A stretch of DNA of 64,000 nucleotides, taken from positions 620,001 to 684,000 of the forward strand of contig JADJNZ010000001.1 of assembly GCA_016714015.1 (NCBI GenBank). Reading direction: 5' to 3'. Numbering within the stretch: the first letter of the stretch is position 1; the number at the start of each line of letters is the position of its first letter. A program made the translations under genes and the position numbers. Shown in pieces: positions 33,908-42,554 of this stretch. The notes under the pieces are model-generated. The model saw only the letters and a list, made by a program, of their open reading frames with translations. It did no database searches and was not told where the DNA came from. This stretch comes from Gemmatimonadota bacterium. Its GTDB lineage: Bacteria > Gemmatimonadota > Gemmatimonadetes > Gemmatimonadales > Gemmatimonadaceae.

Positions 33908-34990
33908 GTGAAGCGCACCCTCATCGCCGCCTCGCTCCTCGCCCTGCCCGCCGTCCTGCCCGCGCAGGGCCTCGGCGACATGGGTGTCATCCTGGCGCCG
34001 CACTCGACCGTCTATACGATCACGTCCCCGGCCGGCGGCAAGCGCTCGGTCGCGCAGACGGCCATCCCGCTCGTCTTCACGCTGCCGGTGAACGAGCGAC
34101 TCAGCATCGACCTCAGCACGGCGTACGCCGTCACCGACGTGATCGCCGACGGCAACTCGGTCAGCGCGATCAAGGGCCTCACCGACACGCAGCTGCGCGG
34201 CAACTTCACGCTGGGTGACCGGCTCCTCGTCTTCACGGTCGGCCTCAACCTGCCGACCGGTCAGTACACGATCCCCGAAGGACAGCAGGAGGCGGCGGGC
34301 CAGATCGGCAACGACTTCCTCGGCTACCCCATCAGCTCGATGGGCAACGGCTTCGCCGGCACCGGCGGCGTCGCCTTCGCGCGCGCCCTCGGCAACTGGA
34401 ACGTCGCCGGCGGCGCGAGCATCCGGAAATCGACCGAGTTCGCCGCGTACAGCGTGGCGAACGCCGAGTTCCGCTTCACGCCCGCGGACGAGTATCGCGT
34501 GAATGTCGGCCTCGACCGGCCGGTGGGCGACGGGCAGGTGCAGCTCGGGCTCTCGTACTCGGCGTTCGGCGAGGACCTCGCGGACACGACGTCGTACAGC
34601 ACGGGCGACCGGCTCATCGCGTCGGGCTCGTACAGCTTCCCGGTGCGCAGCACCTCGGTCTTCCTCTCGGGCTGGAACCTGATGCGTCTCTCCGGGCAGC
34701 AGCTCGGCGGCGATGCGCCGCCGGAGAACGTGCTGAACCTCGCCGGCGGCGTGAGCTTCACGGCGAAGGAGATCCTCATCCAGCCGAACGTCGAGCTCCG
34801 GCTCTGGCAGGTGGACGGCGTGAAGGCCGGCAACCTGATCAACACCGGCGTGCGGCTCCGCTTCACGGCCGGCAAGTTCAGCTTCTATCCGCAGGTGGGC
34901 TACAGCATCGGCAGCCTGTACAGCCTGCAGGACGGCAGCGCGGACGACGTGACGGGGATCCGGAGCAGCCTCACCATTCGCTGGAACTAG
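33908..34990 (+). CDS. Outer-membrane beta-barrel protein, unknown function
   Basis: A 360-residue exported protein with signal peptide KRTLIAASLLALPAVLPAQG. The rest alternates polar and hydrophobic residues in strands with many aromatic girdle residues (LSIDLSTAYAVTD, YSFPVRSTSVFLSGWN, FSFYPQVGYSIGSLY) and ends SSLTIRWN, like transporter-type or autotransporter-like barrels. I do not recognise a specific family. It follows the TPR/CsgG-like gene by 14 nt and is the last gene before a strong terminator, so the two are probably made together. Confidence 0.72.
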   Translation: MKRTLIAASLLALPAVLPAQGLGDMGVILAPHSTVYTITSPAGGKRSVAQTAIPLVFTLPVNERLSIDLSTAYAVTDVIADGNSVSAIKGLTDTQLRGNFTLGDRLLVFTVGLNLPTGQYTIPEGQQEAAGQIGNDFLGYPISSMGNGFAGTGGVAFARALGNWNVAGGASIRKSTEFAAYSVANAEFRFTPADEYRVNVGLDRPVGDGQVQLGLSYSAFGEDLADTTSYSTGDRLIASGSYSFPVRSTSVFLSGWNLMRLSGQQLGGDAPPENVLNLAGGVSFTAKEILIQPNVELRLWQVDGVKAGNLINTGVRLRFTAGKFSFYPQVGYSIGSLYSLQDGSADDVTGIRSSLTIRWN

Positions 34991-35010
34991 GCTGACGGTC
35001 GAAGGATGAA

Positions 35011-35048
35011 GGAGCGGGGCGGCCTCCCTCGGGGGGCCGCCCCGCTCC
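35011..35048 (+). terminator. Strong intrinsic-type terminator
   Basis: Perfect 14-bp stem GGAGCGGGGCGGCC/GGCCGCCCCGCTCC with a 10-nt loop, followed by CGTTCCGTCCCT. It closes the unit ending at 34990. Confidence 0.88.
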
Positions 35049-35083
35049 CGTTCCGTCCCTCCACAACCGCCGGGGGAACGGAG

Positions 35084-35089
35084 TATCTT
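35084..35089 (+). promoter_or_regulatory. Predicted -10 element of yebC
   Basis: TATCTT, 58 nt before the yebC ATG. The leader would be about 52 nt and contains CATCCTTCA repeat words. Confidence 0.45.
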
Positions 35090-35147
35090 ACGGCCTTGGC
35101 TGAAGGAGGCCTTCGTCCTCCATCCTTCACCCTCCATCCGCAGTCCA

Positions 35148-35891
35148 ATGGCCGGCCACTCCAAGTGGAAGCAGATCAAGCACTACAAGGCCGCCGCTGA
35201 CAAGAAGCGCGGTGCCATGTTCACGAAGCTCCTCCGCGAGATCACCGTGGCGGCCAAGGCCGGCGGCGGCGACCCGGACGGGAACGCGCGTCTGCGGACC
35301 GCGATCGAGAACGCGAAGGCCCAGTCCTGCCCCAAGGAGAACATCGAGCGCGCCATCCTCAAGGGGACGGGCGAGCTCGAGGGCATCGACTACTCCGAGG
35401 TGCTCTACGAGGCGTACGGTCCGGGGGGCGTCGCCCTCATGATCCAGGCGCTCACCGACAACCCGACGCGCACCGTCGCCGAGGTGCGGTTCAAGCTCTC
35501 GAAGTTCGGCGGCAACCTCGGCGCGAGCAACTCGGTCTCGTTCATGTTCGACCGGAAGGGGCAGATCTACCTCCCCACCGCCGGCAAGAGCGAGGACGAC
35601 GTGATGGAGCAGGTGCTCGAGGCCGGCGCGGAGGACTTCACCGCCGAGGACGAGCAGTTCATCGTGACCACCGCGCCGAACGACCTGCACGCGGTGAAGC
35701 AGGCGCTCGAGAAGGTCGGCATGGTCGCGACCGAGGCCGAGCTCTCGTGGATCCCGAAGAACACGGTGAAGGTCGAAGGGGCCGCCGCCGAGTCGCTCGT
35801 GAAGCTGCTCGAGGCGATCGAGGACCTCGACGACGTGCAGAAGGTGGACGCCAACTTCGACATGGACGTGTCGGAGCTGCAGGCGGGGTGA
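35148..35891 (+). CDS. yebC: YebC/PmpR/TACO1-family protein
   Basis: A 247-residue protein with the family N-terminus AGHSKWKQIKHYKAAADKKR and the three-domain YebC layout (GASNSVSFMFDRKGQIYL, ELSWIPKNTVKVEG). Members have been described as DNA-binding regulators and, more recently, as factors that help translation of proline-rich stretches. The gene is usually next to ruvCAB, as here, where it leads the long housekeeping cluster. Confidence 0.96.
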   Translation: MAGHSKWKQIKHYKAAADKKRGAMFTKLLREITVAAKAGGGDPDGNARLRTAIENAKAQSCPKENIERAILKGTGELEGIDYSEVLYEAYGPGGVALMIQALTDNPTRTVAEVRFKLSKFGGNLGASNSVSFMFDRKGQIYLPTAGKSEDDVMEQVLEAGAEDFTAEDEQFIVTTAPNDLHAVKQALEKVGMVATEAELSWIPKNTVKVEGAAAESLVKLLEAIEDLDDVQKVDANFDMDVSELQAG

Positions 35892-35913
35892 CGCGCGACG
35901 GCGGGGCTTCACG

Positions 35914-36435
35914 ATGCTGATCCTCGGCATCGACCCCGGCACCGCCGTCACCGGCTATGGCGTGGTGCGCGCGGGCGCGACGCACCAGCTCGTGGAATGC
36001 GGCGTGATCCGCACCCGCGCCGACCGGCCGCTCGCCAGCCGACTGAAGGACATCAGTGACGGCGTGCGCGAGCTCATCGCGCGACACCGGCCCGACGCGC
36101 TGGCGGTGGAGGACGTGTTCTACGCGCGGAACGTCCGCACCACGCTCGTCCTCGGCCATGCGCGCGGCGTGATCCTCCTTGCCGGCGCCGATGCGGGACT
36201 CACGATCCACGAGTACTCGCCGGCCGAGATCAAGAAGGCCGTCGTCGGCACCGGCGCGGCGACCAAGACCCAGGTGCAGTTCATGGTGACGAAGCTGCTG
36301 CGACTCAAGAGCGCGCCCCAGCCCGCCGACGCCGCCGACGGCGTGGCGGCGGCGCTCACCTGCGCCATGCGCGCGCCGCTCGCCCGTGCCGTCGCCGGCA
36401 TGGGCGCGGGTGCGCGCGCGGGAGCGGCACGATGA
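35914..36435 (+). CDS. ruvC: Holliday junction resolvase RuvC
   Basis: A 173-residue endonuclease that cuts Holliday junctions in recombinational repair. The RNase-H-fold acidic residues are in GIDPGTAVTGYG (Asp7), AVEDVFYARN and DAADGVAAAL. The length is typical. The last 15 residues are Ala/Gly/Arg-rich. It overlaps ruvA by 4 nt (ATGA), the standard coupling of the resolvasome genes. Confidence 0.97.
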   Translation: MLILGIDPGTAVTGYGVVRAGATHQLVECGVIRTRADRPLASRLKDISDGVRELIARHRPDALAVEDVFYARNVRTTLVLGHARGVILLAGADAGLTIHEYSPAEIKKAVVGTGAATKTQVQFMVTKLLRLKSAPQPADAADGVAAALTCAMRAPLARAVAGMGAGARAGAAR

Positions 36436-37037
36436 TCGCGCGCATCCAGGGGACGCTCGTGAGCGGGGGACTCGACCGCATCGAGGTCATGACCGCCGGT
36501 GGCCTCGCGTACGAGGTGCTCGTGCCGCTGGGCGTGCTGGAGACGCTGCCGCGCGTGGGCGGCGAGATCGCGCTGCACACCGCGATGGTCGTGCGCGAGG
36601 ATGCGTGGCTCCTCTTCGGGTTCACGAGCGTGGAGGAACGGAAGCTCTTCCAGCGCCTCATGGGCACGACCGGCGTGGGCCCGTCGCTCGCGATGAACCT
36701 CCTCTCGACGCTGAGCGGCGAGCGGCTCGTCCGCGCGATCCGCGACGGCGACCTCGCCGCGCTCACGCAGGTGCCGCGCGTGGGGAAGAAGCTGGCCGAG
36801 CGGCTCGTGCTGGAACTGCGCGACAAGCTCGAGGGGACGGGTGTCGAGGCGGCCGCGTCGCCGGGCAAGCCCGCGGGCGCCTCGGGCCCCGGCGCCGACG
36901 CGGTGCGCGCGCTCGTGGCACTCGGCTACGCCCCGGCAGAGGCGGAGCGTGCGGTGCGCGCCTCGCTCGAGCAGGCGGCGAAGGGCGAGTCGACCGCCGA
37001 CCTGATCCGCCGGTCGCTCGCGGCGATCAAGAAGTAG
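36432..37037 (+). CDS. ruvA: Holliday junction DNA helicase subunit RuvA
   Basis: A 201-residue junction-binding protein: OB-fold N-terminal domain ([10 protein letters not shown]...[10 protein letters not shown]), helix-hairpin-helix domain ([16 protein letters not shown] and [20 protein letters not shown]) and a C-terminal domain that touches RuvB ([18 protein letters not shown]). The tetramer presents the crossover to RuvB motors. Its start overlaps ruvC. Confidence 0.97.
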   Translation: MIARIQGTLVSGGLDRIEVMTAGGLAYEVLVPLGVLETLPRVGGEIALHTAMVVREDAWLLFGFTSVEERKLFQRLMGTTGVGPSLAMNLLSTLSGERLVRAIRDGDLAALTQVPRVGKKLAERLVLELRDKLEGTGVEAAASPGKPAGASGPGADAVRALVALGYAPAEAERAVRASLEQAAKGESTADLIRRSLAAIKK

Positions 37038-37040
37038 ATT
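37035..37040 (+). promoter_or_regulatory. Predicted ruvB -10 element, leaderless spacing
   Basis: TAGATT overlapping the ruvA stop; 7 nt then the ruvB ATG, without a Shine-Dalgarno. It would give ruvB its own leaderless transcript. Confidence 0.5.
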
Positions 37041-37047
37041 CCCGCTC

Positions 37048-38076
37048 ATGTCCCGCCCCGAGATCACCACCCCGGAATCGCTCGCCGACGAGTCGGTCGT
37101 CGAGCTGTCGCTGCGTCCGCAGCGCCTCGCCGAGTTCATCGGGCAGGGGAAGGTGAAGGACGCGCTGCGGATCTACATCGACGCGGCCACCGCGCGGCGC
37201 GAGCCGCTCGACCACACGCTCCTCTTCGGCCCGCCGGGCCTGGGCAAGACGACGCTCGCCGAGCTGATCGCGCGCGAGATGGGCGTGAACATCCATACGA
37301 CGTCGGGGCCGGCGCTCGAGAAGCCGGGCGACCTCGTCGGCACGCTGACCAACCTGCGCGCCGGCGACATCCTGTTCATCGACGAGATCCATCGCCTCCG
37401 GCCGATCATCGACGAGTTCCTCTATCCCGCGATGGAGGACTGGAAGATCGACATCCGGCTCTCCGAGGGCCCGAAGGCGCAGACGATCACGATGCCGATC
37501 GAGCGGTTCACGCTCATCGGCGCGACGACGCGCCTGGGGATGCTCACCGCGCCGCTGCGCGCGCGCTTCGGGATCGAGCTGCGGATGAACTACTACCCGA
37601 CCGCCGAGGTGGAGGAGATCGTGCACCGCACGGCGGCGGTGATGGGCGCGGGGATCGATGCGCCGGGTGCGCACGAACTCGCGCGCCGGGCGCGCGGCAC
37701 GCCGCGCGTCGCGAACCGGCTGCTGCGTCGCGTGCGCGACTTCGCGCAGGTGAAGGCCGAGGGGCACATCTCGCAGGCGGTGGCGCGCGAGGCGCTCGCG
37801 ATGCTCGACGTGGACGAGTACGGCCTCGACGAGATGGACGGACGCATCCTGCGCGCGATCGTCGAGAAGTTCGAGGGCGGCCCGGTGGGCGTGGGCACGA
37901 TCGCCGCGGCGGTGGGCGAGGATGCGGACACGATCGAGGAGGTGTACGAGCCCTTCCTCGTGCAGAACGGGTTCCTGCAGCGCACGCCGCGCGGGCGCAT
38001 GGCGACGGCGCAGGCGTACCGGCACCTCGGGTATCAGCCGCCTTCGGCGTCCGCGGAGCAGCTGGAGGCTCTCTGA
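37048..38076 (+). CDS. ruvB: Holliday junction DNA helicase RuvB
   Basis: A 342-residue AAA+ motor for branch migration. Walker A is GPPGLGKTT, Walker B is LFIDEIHR, sensor I is [11 protein letters not shown], and the C-terminal winged helix contains [20 protein letters not shown] followed by [10 protein letters not shown]. Length and all motifs fit RuvB. It begins 10 nt after ruvA. Confidence 0.98.
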   Translation: MSRPEITTPESLADESVVELSLRPQRLAEFIGQGKVKDALRIYIDAATARREPLDHTLLFGPPGLGKTTLAELIAREMGVNIHTTSGPALEKPGDLVGTLTNLRAGDILFIDEIHRLRPIIDEFLYPAMEDWKIDIRLSEGPKAQTITMPIERFTLIGATTRLGMLTAPLRARFGIELRMNYYPTAEVEEIVHRTAAVMGAGIDAPGAHELARRARGTPRVANRLLRRVRDFAQVKAEGHISQAVAREALAMLDVDEYGLDEMDGRILRAIVEKFEGGPVGVGTIAAAVGEDADTIEEVYEPFLVQNGFLQRTPRGRMATAQAYRHLGYQPPSASAEQLEAL

Positions 38077-38108
38077 CGACGAAGGGGGAAGGAGGGAGGG
38101 GGAAGGTG

Positions 38109-39140
38109 ATGCGCACCGCTGACTTCGACTTCCTCCTCCCCGAGTCGCTCATCGCGCAGGAGCCCGCGGCGCGGCGCGATGCGAGCCGGCTCATGATCGT
38201 GCACCGCGACCGCGGCACGATCGAGCATCGCCGCTTCACGGACCTCGCCGAGTACCTGCGCGCGGGGGATGCGCTCGTGCTCAACACCACGCGCGTCTTT
38301 CGGGCGCGGTTGCTCGGCACGCGCGACTCGGGCGCGCCGGCGGAGGTGTTCCTGCTCCGCGAGGTGGCGCCGGATACGTGGGAGGCGATGGTCCAGCCGG
38401 GGAACAAGCTCAAGCCCGGGCGGCGCGTGCACATCGCGCCGGGGTTCGACGCCGAGATCCTCGAGGCGACCGCGCGCGGCACGCGGCTCGTTCGGCTGCA
38501 CGCTGGCGACCCGCGCGCGGCGATCGCGGCGCATGGGCACATCCCGCTGCCGCCGTACATCGCGCGCGGTGACGCCCCCGCCGATGCGGAGCGCTACCAG
38601 ACGGTCTTCGCGCGCGAGGAGGGATCGGTGGCGGCACCGACGGCCGGGCTGCACTTCACGCCGGAGTTGCTCGCCACGCTCGAGGCCAAGGGGGTCCGCC
38701 GCGCGGAGGTGCTGCTGCATGTGGGCGCCGGGACGTTCAAGCCGGTGGACGTGGAGGATCCGGCGGACCACGTGATGCACGAGGAGTGGTACGACCTGCC
38801 GTCGGCGACGGGCGCGCTGCTCGACGCCACGCGTGCCGTGGGCGGGCGCATCTGCGCGGTGGGCACGACGAGCCTGCGCACGCTGGAGAGCGCGTACGAG
38901 GCATCGGGGAGCGGGGGGCGGTACCGCACCGGGAGCGGCGAGACGTCGATCTTCATCCGCCCGCCCCATCGCCCGCGTGCGGCCGACCTGCTCGTCACCA
39001 ACTTCCATCTTCCCCGTTCGACGCTGCTCATGCTCGTCGCGGCGATGGCGGGGTACGACCTGACCATGCGCGCCTACGAGACGGCGGTCCGCGAGGGCTA
39101 CCGGTTCTACTCGTACGGTGACGCGATGCTCGTCACCTGA
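38109..39140 (+). CDS. queA: S-adenosylmethionine:tRNA ribosyltransferase-isomerase
   Basis: A 343-residue enzyme that transfers the ribosyl part of SAM to preQ1 in tRNA in queuosine synthesis. Conserved segments include FDFLLPESLIAQEPA, the central AAPTAGLHFT and the C-terminal TNFHLPRSTLLMLVAA. GGAGGG lies 8 nt before the ATG at 38109; a GTG one codon earlier is less well spaced. The partner tgt, often next to queA, is not in this window. Confidence 0.96.
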   Translation: MRTADFDFLLPESLIAQEPAARRDASRLMIVHRDRGTIEHRRFTDLAEYLRAGDALVLNTTRVFRARLLGTRDSGAPAEVFLLREVAPDTWEAMVQPGNKLKPGRRVHIAPGFDAEILEATARGTRLVRLHAGDPRAAIAAHGHIPLPPYIARGDAPADAERYQTVFAREEGSVAAPTAGLHFTPELLATLEAKGVRRAEVLLHVGAGTFKPVDVEDPADHVMHEEWYDLPSATGALLDATRAVGGRICAVGTTSLRTLESAYEASGSGGRYRTGSGETSIFIRPPHRPRAADLLVTNFHLPRSTLLMLVAAMAGYDLTMRAYETAVREGYRFYSYGDAMLVT

Positions 39141-39160
39141 CCCGGGCGGGGCGCACCCGA

Positions 39161-39166
39161 TAGATT
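39161..39166 (+). promoter_or_regulatory. Predicted -10 element upstream of yajC
   Basis: TAGATT, 20 nt after the queA stop. Transcription would begin near 39173, about 60 nt before the homology-supported yajC ATG; an in-frame GTG at 39174 lies at leaderless distance. Confidence 0.45.
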
Positions 39167-39233
39167 TCCATGGGTGGCCGCGCGCGTGGACCGCGCGGGC
39201 CCTCGAACGTCCCCCCAGCCTTCCGACCGCCCC

Positions 39234-39584
39234 ATGCATCCGATCCTCTTCGCCCAGACCGCTGCGCCCGTCGGCCCCTCCGGCCTCGGCCAGCTGATCA
39301 TGTTCGGCTCGATCTTCGCGATCTTCTACTTCCTCGTGATCCGCCCGCAGAGCAAGCAGCGCAAGGAGCACGAGGAGAAGGTGATGAACATCAAGAAGGG
39401 CGACTCGGTCGTCACCGCCGGCGGCATCGTCGGCGAGGTGATCCACATCGCGATGGGGCAGAAGGACGGCGCCACCGCCGCGACGCTCGGCGACCACATC
39501 ACGATCAAGAGCGGCGAGAGCCGCCTCGTGGTCGTCCGCAACCGCATCGCCGCCGTCGGCGGCGAAGAGCTCCCGGCGGCCTGA
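39234..39584 (+). CDS. yajC: Preprotein translocase auxiliary subunit YajC
   Basis: A 116-residue membrane protein of the Sec holo-translocon. One TM helix (about 20-38, LIMFGSIFAIFYFLVI) is followed by the family signature RPQSKQRKEHEE and a small soluble domain (KKGDSVVTAGGIVGEVIHI). The start at 39234 matches the family length. A GTG at 39174 in the same frame would add 20 residues and coincides with a possible leaderless start. secDF does not follow, unlike the usual order. Confidence 0.92.
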   Translation: MHPILFAQTAAPVGPSGLGQLIMFGSIFAIFYFLVIRPQSKQRKEHEEKVMNIKKGDSVVTAGGIVGEVIHIAMGQKDGATAATLGDHITIKSGESRLVVVRNRIAAVGGEELPAA

Positions 39585-39589
39585 GTCGG

Positions 39590-40153
39590 ATGGCGATCCT
39601 CCCCATCTCGGTCCTCGGCCAGCCGATCCTGCGGCAGGAGACCGTCCCCGTGGAGGTCGTGACCGACGAGCTGCGCGCGCTCGCCGACGACATGATCGAG
39701 ACGATGCGCGCCGCGGAGGGCGTGGGCCTCGCGGCGCCGCAGGTGGGGCGCACCGAGCGGCTCGCCGTCGTCGAGGTGGACGGGCAGCTCTTCACGCTGT
39801 TCAACCCCGAGATCGTCGCGCGGCAGGCGAAGATCAAGTGGGAGGAAGGGTGCCTCTCGATCCCCGACGTGTACGGGTGGATCGAGCGCTCCGAGTACGT
39901 GAAGGTCCGCGCGATGGGCCGCGACGGCGAGCCGGTGGAGGTGGAGGGCACGGGGCTGCTCGCCGTGTGCCTGCAGCACGAGATCGACCACCTGCATGGC
40001 AAGCTGTTCATCGACCATCTGAGCTTCCTCAAGCGGCGCGCCGCCCTGGCCGTGTGGGAAGAAGAGCGCGGCAAGTATCCGGACGGGCTCCGGGTGCTGG
40101 CGGGAAGGACCGAAGAACGAGGGGAAGGAGCGAATTCGGAGGATGTGAAGTAG
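39590..40153 (+). CDS. def: Peptide deformylase
   Basis: A 187-residue metalloenzyme removing the formyl group from nascent N-termini. All three motifs are present: GVGLAAPQVG (44-53), EGCLS (86-90) and QHEIDH (129-134). It begins 5 nt after yajC and is followed by fmt, its functional counterpart. The last 15 residues (after VLAG) are charged and are encoded by the purine-rich word GAAGAACGAGGGGAAGGAG that also occurs in intergenic repeats here, so the tail probably comes from repeat read-through. Confidence 0.95.
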   Translation: MAILPISVLGQPILRQETVPVEVVTDELRALADDMIETMRAAEGVGLAAPQVGRTERLAVVEVDGQLFTLFNPEIVARQAKIKWEEGCLSIPDVYGWIERSEYVKVRAMGRDGEPVEVEGTGLLAVCLQHEIDHLHGKLFIDHLSFLKRRAALAVWEEERGKYPDGLRVLAGRTEERGEGANSEDVK

Positions 40154-40248
40154 AAGTCTCAGGGGGAGGGCGATGGGACAGGGACTTCGTCGCTCTCCCT
40201 CACGTCTCCCCCTTTCCCTTCTCCCTTCCTCTCGCTCCTCGCTCCTTC
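40154..40248 (+). repeat. Purine/pyrimidine-asymmetric repeat between def and fmt
   Basis: The 95-nt gap is pyrimidine-rich on the plus strand. On the minus strand, 40247 back to about 40190 reads GAAGGAGCGAGGAGCGAGAG and then GGAAGGG... and ACGTGAGG, closely matching the plus-strand sequence after lgt at 45742-45780. No promoter or terminator hairpin was recognised. Confidence 0.55.
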
Positions 40249-41199
40249 GTGCGAATCCTCTTCTTCGGCACCCCCGACTTCGCCACCCCGCCCCTCCGCG
40301 CCCTGATCGGCGAAGGGCACGATGTGGTCGCGGTGGTGACGCAGCCTGACCGCCCGCAGGGGCGCTCGCGCTCGACGCTGGTGCCGTCGCCGGTGAAGGT
40401 CGTCGCGCTCGAGGAAGGGATCCAGGTGCTGCAGCCGGACCGGCCGCGCGGCGAGGAGTTCATGGCGGCGCTGCGCGCGCTCGAGCCGGACCTCGCGGTG
40501 GTGGTCGCCTACGGGCACATCCTCAAGCAGGACCTGATCGACCTTCCGCGCCTCGGCACGCTCAACATCCATGCGTCGCTGTTGCCGCGTTGGCGCGGTG
40601 CCGCGCCCATCCAGGCGGCGATGCTCGCCGGGGACGAGGAGACGGGCGTCTGCATCATGCGCATGGTGCTCGCGCTCGACGCGGGGCCGGTGCTCCTCGC
40701 GCTCCGCACGCCGATCGACGAGATGGAGACGGCGGGCGAGCTCACCGAGCGGCTCGCGGAGCTGGGCGCCGAGGCGATCGTCGAGGCGGTCACGATGCTC
40801 GACCTCGGGGGCGTGGAGGAACAGCCGCAGGACGAGGCCGGCGTCACCTATGCGCCGAAGATCGAGCGCGCCATGGCGCGGATCGACTTCCGGCAGTCGG
40901 CCCGTCAGGTCGCGCGCACCATCCACGGGTACGACCCCAAGCCGGGCGCGTGGGGTCTGCTCCGCGGCGGCGAGGTGCGCCTCTTCGGCGCACGCGCGAT
41001 CGAGGACCGCCAGGGCGACCCGGGCGAGGTCCTCGAGGTCGGCGAGATGGGGATGATCGTCGCTTGCGGGAGCGGGGCGGTGGCGGTGGAGGCGGTCCAT
41101 CCCGCCGGGAAGCGGCGGATCGCGGCGCTCGACTGGGCGCAGGGGCGAGGCGTCAGCCCCGGGGACCACTGGGAGGCGGCCGACGGTCCAGCCGCCTGA
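40249..41199 (+). CDS. fmt: Methionyl-tRNA formyltransferase
   Basis: A 316-residue enzyme that formylates Met-tRNAi using 10-formyl-tetrahydrofolate. The catalytic Asn106, His108 and Asp144 are in place (LNIHASLLPRWRG, ALDAGPVL), with FFGTPDFATP at the N-terminus and an OB-like C-terminal domain. GTG at 40249 is the start; the frame is open for 137 more codons upstream but only as a shadow of def and the repeat. There is no Shine-Dalgarno in the pyrimidine-rich leader. Confidence 0.95.
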   Translation: MRILFFGTPDFATPPLRALIGEGHDVVAVVTQPDRPQGRSRSTLVPSPVKVVALEEGIQVLQPDRPRGEEFMAALRALEPDLAVVVAYGHILKQDLIDLPRLGTLNIHASLLPRWRGAAPIQAAMLAGDEETGVCIMRMVLALDAGPVLLALRTPIDEMETAGELTERLAELGAEAIVEAVTMLDLGGVEEQPQDEAGVTYAPKIERAMARIDFRQSARQVARTIHGYDPKPGAWGLLRGGEVRLFGARAIEDRQGDPGEVLEVGEMGMIVACGSGAVAVEAVHPAGKRRIAALDWAQGRGVSPGDHWEAADGPAA

Positions 41200-41206
41200 C
41201 CGTGAC

Positions 41207-41212
41207 TAGATT
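41207..41212 (+). promoter_or_regulatory. rsmB -10 element, leaderless spacing
   Basis: TAGATT immediately after the fmt stop; 8 nt then the rsmB ATG. Confidence 0.5.
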
Positions 41213-41220
41213 TCGAGGGT

Positions 41221-42552
41221 ATGCCGCCCTCGCTCTCGATGGTCACTGAGTCCCGCATCGCCGCCGCCGACACCCTGGCCGACCTCCGGCAAGGGGTGCT
41301 ACTCGACGCCGCGTTCGACCGCCGCGCCAGCGCGCTCGACCCGCGCGACCGTCGGTGGACGCAGGAGCTGGTGTGGGGGATGCTGCGCCGTCGCGGGTGG
41401 ATCGACCACCTGCTGGCGCCACGCGTGCGCGGGGGCATCGCGCGGCTCGACGGCGACCTCGCCGACCTGCTCCGCCTCGGGGCCTACCAGCTCTTCCACA
41501 TGGGGAGCGTGCCGCCGTACGCGGCCATCGCGCAGACGGTCGAGCTGGCGAAGCACCGCCACGGCATCGGCGCGAGCAAGCTCGTGAACGCGGTGCTCCG
41601 GCGCCTCGACCGCGAACGCGGCGACGCGCTCGAGCCGGCGCTGCCGTCCGACCCGGTGGAGGCGCTCGCGATCGAGGGCTCGCATCCGCGCTGGCTCGTC
41701 GCGCGCTGGGTGGCGCGCTGGGGGGCCGACGAGACGCGCGCGCTCCTCGAGGCGAACAACCGCGAGGCGCCGCTCATCGTGCGGCCCTGGGGCGTGGTGC
41801 GCGAGCAGCTCGAGGCGATGCTCGAGACCTCGGGCGTGGAGGTGACCGACGCGCCGCTCGTCGCCGACTCGATGCAGCTCGCGCCGGGCACCGTGCTCAC
41901 CTCGCTCGGTGCGTTCCAGCAGGGCCGCTGCTTCGTGCAGGACCCGGCGGCGACGCTCGTGACCCAGTACGCGGCGATCCCCGCGGGGGCCAAGGTCGCC
42001 GACCTCTGCGCCGCTCCGGGCGGCAAGACGGTCGAACTCGCGCGCACCGCGAGCTACGTGACCGCCGCCGACTCGAGCGAGGCGCGGCTCGTGCGATTGC
42101 AGGAGACGATCGACCGTCTCGAACTCGACCATGTGACGGCGGTCGTGAGCGACGCGCGTGACGCGGCGCAGCTCGGCACCTTCGACGCGGTGCTCGTTGA
42201 CGCGCCCTGCACCGGCACCGGCACCTTCCGGCGGCACCCCGACGCGCGCTGGCGGCTCCGCACCTCCGACCTCGCCGTGATGGGCGCGACGCAGCGCGCG
42301 GTGCTGCGCGCGGCGGCGCAGGCGGTCGCGCCGGGCGGCCTGCTCATCTACTCCACCTGCTCGCTCGAGCCGGAGGAGAACGACGCGCAGGTCGAGTCGT
42401 TCCTCGCCGACAATCCCGGCTGGACGCTCGAGCCGCCGCCCGAGGGCGCCGTGCCCGCGACGGTGCTCGACGCCGGTCGACTCCGCGTGCTGCCGCAGCG
42501 GCACGGTACCGATGGTTCGTTCGCGGCGCGCCTGCGCCGGGGAGCACTCTGA
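41221..42552 (+). CDS. rsmB: 16S rRNA (cytosine-967 C5) methyltransferase RsmB
   Basis: A 443-residue enzyme: N-terminal NusB-like RNA-binding domain (about 10-140), then a Rossmann methyltransferase with SAM motif DLCAAPGGKT (about 262-271) and the two catalytic cysteines in DAPCTGTGTFRRHP (about 327-340) and YSTCSLEPEEN (about 377-387). The start could be 41221 or the ATG six codons later. Its place after fmt is a common bacterial arrangement. Confidence 0.94.
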   Translation: MPPSLSMVTESRIAAADTLADLRQGVLLDAAFDRRASALDPRDRRWTQELVWGMLRRRGWIDHLLAPRVRGGIARLDGDLADLLRLGAYQLFHMGSVPPYAAIAQTVELAKHRHGIGASKLVNAVLRRLDRERGDALEPALPSDPVEALAIEGSHPRWLVARWVARWGADETRALLEANNREAPLIVRPWGVVREQLEAMLETSGVEVTDAPLVADSMQLAPGTVLTSLGAFQQGRCFVQDPAATLVTQYAAIPAGAKVADLCAAPGGKTVELARTASYVTAADSSEARLVRLQETIDRLELDHVTAVVSDARDAAQLGTFDAVLVDAPCTGTGTFRRHPDARWRLRTSDLAVMGATQRAVLRAAAQAVAPGGLLIYSTCSLEPEENDAQVESFLADNPGWTLEPPPEGAVPATVLDAGRLRVLPQRHGTDGSFAARLRRGAL

Positions 42553-42554
42553 TC

